This document shows positions 58,570 to 64,000 of a stretch of 64,000 bases of DNA, in pieces; positions within the stretch are counted from its first letter, which is position 1, and the number at the start of each line of letters is the position of its first letter. The translations under genes and the position numbers were made by a program. The DNA comes from Adiantum capillus-veneris (Eukaryota > Streptophyta > Polypodiopsida > Polypodiales > Pteridaceae). The notes beneath the pieces are model-generated. The model was not told the origin of the DNA, ran no database searches, and saw nothing but the letters and a program-made list of their open reading frames with translations. The stretch is taken from NCBI GenBank assembly GCA_014529385.2, contig CM043958.1:120105518-120169517 (forward strand), given 5' to 3'.

Positions 58570-58875
58570 AGCAACCATATTCGACCATATGAGTAGCCAT
58601 AAGGTACCATGTACAACCATACTTGGCCATATTTCACAACCCTTCACAACCATATTTGGCCACAACCATTCTTAACCATATTCACAACCAATCGGCCACA
58701 TGAGGAGTCATATTCAGATGTAGCAACCATATTCGGCCACATGGGCAGGCATAAGGTACCATGCACAACCATACTCTGCCACATTTCACATCCTTCACAA
58801 CCACATTTGGCCATAACCATTCTTAACCATATTCTCAACCAATCATTCACAACCGTATTCGGCCACATGAGCAGA
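58570..58875. repeat. Minisatellite based on AACCATATTTGGCCA
   Basis: Two units of about 151 bp (CATAAGGTACCATG at about 58600 and 58751), each itself made of variants of AACCATATTCGGCCACATG and TTCACAACC, followed by a partial third unit. Confidence 0.85.
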
Positions 58876-61531
58876 TTTGCCAAAGATCTGTCACACAATG
58901 ATCAACAAGCATAGACCATACCTGAGTAAGAAAGGCAAGCTTAATAAAACAAACCATAGAGGTACCTCATCAGAGAAATATAATCGCAGCAGCTGCCCCC
59001 AAAAAGAAATTTGGGCCGCTTATCTTAAACCCCAAAGTAAGCCAATACCTACCATAATATAGTGTCATCTACCAACTTGTAAGAGAAACCATCAATCATT
59101 ACTTTCTTAGCTAAAAAAGAACACAAGGAAACCATTATCCTACATTGAGAAATCCTTTCAATGTATTTCACTGCTCATATACATCCCTATGCCAGGTTAG
59201 TAGACAAACATTGAAAGATTTCATTGAACTCGAAAGAGATCAAAAAAACCAGTGCCGCAGATACCTTGTTTTTCAATGCAAAGATAACACATATTCTCAT
59301 ATATTCTCAAATTTTATTAAACAAAAATGCCCTATATAGGTTGAGGCTGAATATTTTTGGCATACTTCAAAATATTTGCTTTCGCTTTTGGCTGCACAAG
59401 TGGGTTCTCCAAAAATGGATGCTAACTCAAATAGATTTTTTGTATTGTGGGATACAAATGATCCTACTCCGTCAAGCATATATGTTAAGTCTAAAGAGTT
59501 GCTTGTAGCGTCATTTATCAGTGGTTTACAATTTGATAGGGCTTATGGTAATCCCAATAAGGGGCAGCAGGTGTCTCCTCTGGATCAGACACCCAATGCG
59601 CATGTCAAAGATTAAGGGAAAAAACATAAATTGGCCTTCATCTTTGTTGGCCAACCCTAAAGGAAAAAATTATGTAACAACCTAAGAAGCTTTTAAGCAG
59701 CATCCACCCTTGAATTCCAAAGTTTTGTTCCACCGCTATTTCCAAAAGGTAAATTTGTTGGTAGATCATGGACTATGTTGCATGACATAAACCAATCGTT
59801 GATACTTGAAAAACGAGGTTAACCTGTATAAAGATGCCCCTATCAATCGCTCTGTTATTGATAATTATGTGCCCATGGGCACATGGACTAGTTTTTTTTC
59901 ATCCTATAATTTATATTCATCTTTTTACTAATGCATGGTCTTCTTAAATGCAAGACATATAATGTGTACGGTTTGTGTAACTCACACAACTTGCACCTTC
60001 TTTGGCAATATGTACATAAATGTAGACCAAATGTGGTGATTTTTTTTTTAGATAGATAATCATGATTTTTTTTTTCTTACTCATTACACACAATGATCCG
60101 AACAGATAGATGATGGTTGTTCAATGCATCCTTGATCAATTATCCTTAATCAACATTGCTACCCTTGAATGGTAAGGATTGGCATGCTTCTTTGTCTCAT
60201 ACTCAGATTATTCCTACTAACTTTATTCTTCATTTAAGATATCTTTCAATATGGTGTATTACTTCTTCTCGACAAATGCAATGGGTGCTTCAAAATGCAT
60301 CGAAAGTTGTTTAAAACTTTCCACTTTGTCTCTATGCTCTTTTTGAAGCGATTGTGCTATCCTAAGCTTTTGAATATACATATCCATGTGTTTGACTCGC
60401 AATGCTACCTTATGGATTGACTTTGCTACTCAGAATCAACCTTGGAGCTCAAATTTTGGCACTTACATGTGAAGGATTGCATTCCTATTGACATACCTCA
60501 TTCAAGGTGGTTTTCAATCAACTTTCTTTATTCCCTACTCTCTATGCCGTACTATTTGATGATTGGAGAAAAGTCATGTACCACACCTTGGAATCCCATG
60601 ATAGACTTACCTAATAATTCTTTTTCATTGGAACAGTCATATCAGTGCATGGCTTTTCAGACTACATTAATTGACATTGCACCTAGAAAAGGACATTTCT
60701 TCACACAAAAAAGGTCAATATTATGGATGATCGTGTGGATGACACTAGCTATGTATTTCATTTCGTATTGCTCAACATTGGTTTAATTCGAGCAGTCATT
60801 ACCACCCTTTTTGGCATCCAACTTGTGCTTGGCTTCGATCCTTTTTGTTGACTTCTTTGAATGCTCAAGAAAAAATTGGTTAATTGGTACCCTTTCTTTT
60901 CTCAGATTCCAATGCAACACATACATATGCAAAGCTGCAATCACATTCTTGAGTTATGCCATTGTTTTGTTTATGGCATATGCAACAAGGTAACTCTTAG
61001 TGGCACAAATATCTCACACATGGAACCACCATCTTCCTCGAGGAACCTCCGTTTCTAGGACGTCGTCTTGGTGGACTGCCTCCACTACACAACTTTAGTA
61101 GCGCAATGCCCATGTCAACAGGTGGAAGAGACTCGTGTGCATTTTGGTTCTATCCTTCTCAAGCATTGCTTTTGTACAATTCTACTTGCCTTTTGTATCA
61201 AATTCCCCTCCACTTCAGGAAGTGGTTCTAGCTGTTTAGTCACTTAAGTTCATTATTGGATTTTGTGGTTTACTTGTAGGAATGATCTTTCGTTCCTTGA
61301 ACCGCCAAAAGATTTTCTTTTCATAGTCTTTCCGAACATGTTCAACTGTGGTCACACTTCTCATCACCATAAAGACGGCTCTCAACAAATCCTAGAGTTC
61401 GTATTCTAATTGCATTTGGGTTCTCATTGCTTACCTTCTTTGAGAGCACACTTCTAGTTAGCAGAGTATATCTTTGAGGGTTTTCACTCATCCTAGGTGC
61501 AATGAACAACATGCATGCACGCGCACGCACG

Positions 61532-61534
<3 letters not shown>
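58876..61534. other. Long AT-rich stretch without a recognised gene
   Basis: Short frames only. One plus-strand frame at about 59340-59615 (AEYFWHTSKYLLSLLAAQVG ... DTNDPTPSSIYVKSKELL) follows an AG and is open for more than 90 codons to TAA; I do not recognise it and it may be chance or an old retroelement piece. Another frame at 60442-60783 has Trp/Phe-rich content without recognisable motifs. Confidence 0.4.

Positions 61535-61593
<59 letters not shown>
61535..61593. repeat. (GA)n microsatellite
   Basis: About 59 bp of GA repeats preceded by GCACGCACGCAC; lies about 240 bp beyond the XPD stop codon on the minus strand. Confidence 0.95.
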
Positions 61594-61594
<1 letters not shown>

Positions 61595-61828
61595 CCACAT
61601 GATTCACAATTTAGCTGAACAGCTCTAATTTTCTCGTTTTTCTTCTGAGATTTCTTGACACATGTTCAACAAGTTCCTCTGCTACAAAACTAAATCGAGT
61701 AGGCCCTCATTTGCTTCCAAGAAATTCGATAATTGTGCATGCAAAAGGCACTCGTTCTTCGGCTGGGAAGGAAGCTCTCTCAAATGATTGGGTTTCTCAC
61801 ACTAGAGACACTTTCAATGGTCCCAAGA

Positions 61829-63921
61829 CTAGAAGCCAGCGTTTGCCTGGGTCTCGATTTCTGCAAGATCCGACTGGGATAACAAGGTCTTCCTTGTTCC
61901 TGTCCCTGATTTCTCATATGGTTGTGCCATTCGCCTAAGAAACTGAGAAAACAAAATTGAATTTTTTTAAGAAAGATCAAGAATATTGGTCATCTGTCAT
62001 AAGTTCTCAAGCTTTCACTGCTTAGTTTCAGGGTACGTACCTCGCGGACAATATGAAGAGACATATCAGTGCTCAAATTGAGATGTGCATCTTTCAAATG
62101 AGCCAAAATCCAACCAGGCAGTTTTGACCTCTTGTCATGTCTGTTATATCTGCAGATCAACATGAGTGTTTTCAAAGATGAATGCTTGACTATTGATCAT
62201 AGTTTGTTCTTTAAAATTGTAATTCTCTGCAAAGTCAACAACTGAAAAAACATCATCATCTGGAAACCTTTGTATGCAATTAGAAAGTCCAGTAGCCAGA
62301 AGAATTCCCCTGGCAGTTGGGTACGCCTTTAACCCTTCACATAGCTACTTATACGTGCCCTTTACAGAAACATACATATGGCACTTATGACTGCTTGTAT
62401 GGGGGCCCTCTTATGGTCCCAAGAATAACAAAATCAAATTGAACGAGGCTAATGAATTTATTCTCACGTAAGCAAAGCTTTCGGAGCAGTACCAGAAGGT
62501 TTAATTTTGATCCAAGGTGGATACGTACAAAAAGTACAGTGCGAAGAAGCCATTAATGCAGTATGGGTAATCACCACCAGTATAAAAAAATTGCAAGGTA
62601 AAGTTGTACGTGTCTACTTATGCATGCTTGCATACATGTAAATGCATGTATACATACATACATGCATGTATACATCATATGTACACAACCCTAGATACAT
62701 CCATGCATACACACATGTATGTGTATCTGTGTGTGCATATAAATAACAACCAATAGGTAAATGTACTGAATACCAGTACGGTATTTATTGTATGGTATGG
62801 GAATACTGATACATTCGCATTTGGAATGCAACCACATTCTGATCAGCAATCCACAATAACCTATGCATGTTGTCACCCAACAAACTATCTTTGCTCACAC
62901 TGACGAACATGCATGATTTCAGAGTCCGTCATTTTGGTGAGTCGGATATTTTCATCAGTCTGTAATGATTATAGGGGGAAACATGCAATCCCGTGACTGA
63001 CCTCTTATCAGCAAAAATCATCATCCCATAATCGGACTTTGATCGAATGACTCGACCCACACATTGCGCAGCCTGCCTCTGCATTTGCTTTCACACTTTT
63101 AGAAATACAAAGACACTCACACACAAAAAGCAAGAGAATAAAATGCTGCAATGAAGCAAACAAAAGCATACCACCGCATCAAAGGTCAAAAAATCGCCTT
63201 CCTTGATTTGAAAGGTGTCTCTTAGATATTCAAGTCGAGCGATAAGAATCCTGGAAGATCAAATAAGTTGTAGCTTGAACAATATTAAAGCCTCTTTTGG
63301 TGCCAAGTTTGACATAGAGAAGCTCAAAATGCAAGACTCAACAATCTCACAGACTTCTAGATTAAAATGAATTGTGATATGCAAACGGCAGGTGAGTCTA
63401 CCCATACCCAGTAAAAGAACCCCAGAAAGAGGTTATCGGGGCTCTCTATAGTACACATAAAACAGTCAGAATTCTGCCAATAACAGATACATGGCAGTTG
63501 GTATCCCCGTGGTTCGAAGTATCAGACTCATAGGTTACTGGTAGTGCTATATAAAAAACAGCCCTTTAAGACGCATTAATAGCATCGGCAATTATCTACA
63601 CTTCACTTGAGCAATTCGTAGAAATCCTCCATCTATTATAACCTTATCAACAATCTACTAAGCGGAATCACTGGTATTTACAAGCAGTTCTATCAATGCA
63701 AACCTTTTCATTAACATGTAAACAGAATTGAGTTTTTTTCCAAATTTTCATTTGAGGAAGGCAAACGCTGAGTAGCTTTTCTTCTTCAGAAATTATAACA
63801 AAAAATATTTGGTGACGAGCACGGAAAATACCTGCTCAAGGTGTACTGAAAGGGCACACCATACATGATGACTAGACGTCCATAGTGACGATCAAAATCA
63901 ATTCCTTCTGCCACTTTACCC
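61829..63921 (-). CDS. XPD: XPD/ERCC2 (UVH6) TFIIH helicase, last five exons
   Basis: Minus strand, spliced: exons 63921-63832, 63250-63172, 63078-63002, 62149-62041 and 61942-61829, all with GT/AG borders and phases that join correctly. The protein is the 5'-3' DNA helicase subunit of TFIIH for nucleotide excision repair and transcription initiation in the nucleus. Visible: [20 protein letters not shown] (helicase motif V), [49 protein letters not shown] (motif VI), [26 protein letters not shown] and the C-terminus [20 protein letters not shown] ending at TAG 61829-61831. The final residues are shorter and different from animal XPD, as usual. Upstream exons with motifs I-IV lie beyond the right edge. 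The donor at 63171 could also be three bases earlier. No defects seen; likely functional. Confidence 0.93.
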
Positions 63922-64000
63922 CTGAAGATCATTAAGCAAGCTCAGCAAGCACAATCTGCAATGATCTGCATCAATATGAAAGTTACACCAGGGCCTAGTC

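Noticed and set aside
59340-59615. Possible exon of an unidentified host gene
   Set aside because: Open for more than 90 codons after an AG, but no recognised domain, no partner exons and unremarkable composition; mentioned only within the intergenic entry.

Overview
This is eukaryotic, almost certainly land-plant, nuclear DNA. It is AT-rich, intron-bearing and dominated by nested, decayed transposable elements of plant type: Ty1/copia and Ty3/gypsy retrotransposons with tRNA-Met primer sites, a CACTA transposon with a TNP2-like transposase, and L1-type LINE fragments. Very long (GA)n, (CA)n and poly-C tracts are frequent. Only two ordinary host genes are convincing: the 3' end of the TFIIH helicase gene XPD (ERCC2/UVH6) at the right edge, and a small GC-rich secreted protein gene at 39.1-39.6 kb that resembles the MiAMP1 antimicrobial family. 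A seed-free vascular plant or another large-genome plant would fit, but the species cannot be fixed from this window.

Layout, left to right. 0-2.1 kb: 3' end of copia copy A (open reverse transcriptase/RNase H frame and a 783-bp LTR). 2.7-4.7 kb: a dispersed repeat carrying huge GA tracts, then a LINE fragment. 5.1-7.5 kb: a 2.4-kb imperfect inverted repeat with a tRNA-Met primer site at its left edge. 7.7-8.1 kb: a broken transposase fragment. 8.1-20.7 kb: gypsy element C (minus strand), split by an 8.3-kb CACTA element (12178-20484). The CACTA itself contains a TTTAGG-like tract, a 158-bp near-perfect palindrome and a captured piece of another gypsy reverse transcriptase. 23.7-34.4 kb: gypsy element E (plus strand) with 1.74-kb LTRs and a secondary 1.27-kb tandem duplication at its 3' end. 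34.6-38.0 kb: a gag-like pseudogene and a LINE endonuclease fragment. 39.1-39.6 kb: the small secreted protein gene.

41.6-51.4 kb: copia copy B (minus strand), cut in its RNase H region by a 5062-bp DNA transposon (42768-47829). This is the most interesting object here. It has perfect 33-bp terminal inverted repeats, and removing it restores the copia sequence exactly, with no target-site duplication. It carries a spliced plus-strand gene with a D-D-E-like layout plus CxxC and HxxxxH motifs, and a second unrelated spliced gene on the opposite strand. I cannot assign it to a named superfamily. 51.5-57.2 kb: gypsy D, a relative of C, missing its integrase. 57.2-61.6 kb: a copia remnant and mostly featureless DNA with a minisatellite. 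61.8-63.9 kb: five XPD exons on the minus strand.

The window records several rounds of insertion (gypsy C then CACTA, with a gypsy fragment inside the CACTA; copia B then the 5-kb TIR element) and an unusually high number of local tandem duplications, from 33 bp to 1.27 kb, inside otherwise different elements. All coordinates come from reading the sequence; family assignments rest on motif recognition, not on database searches.
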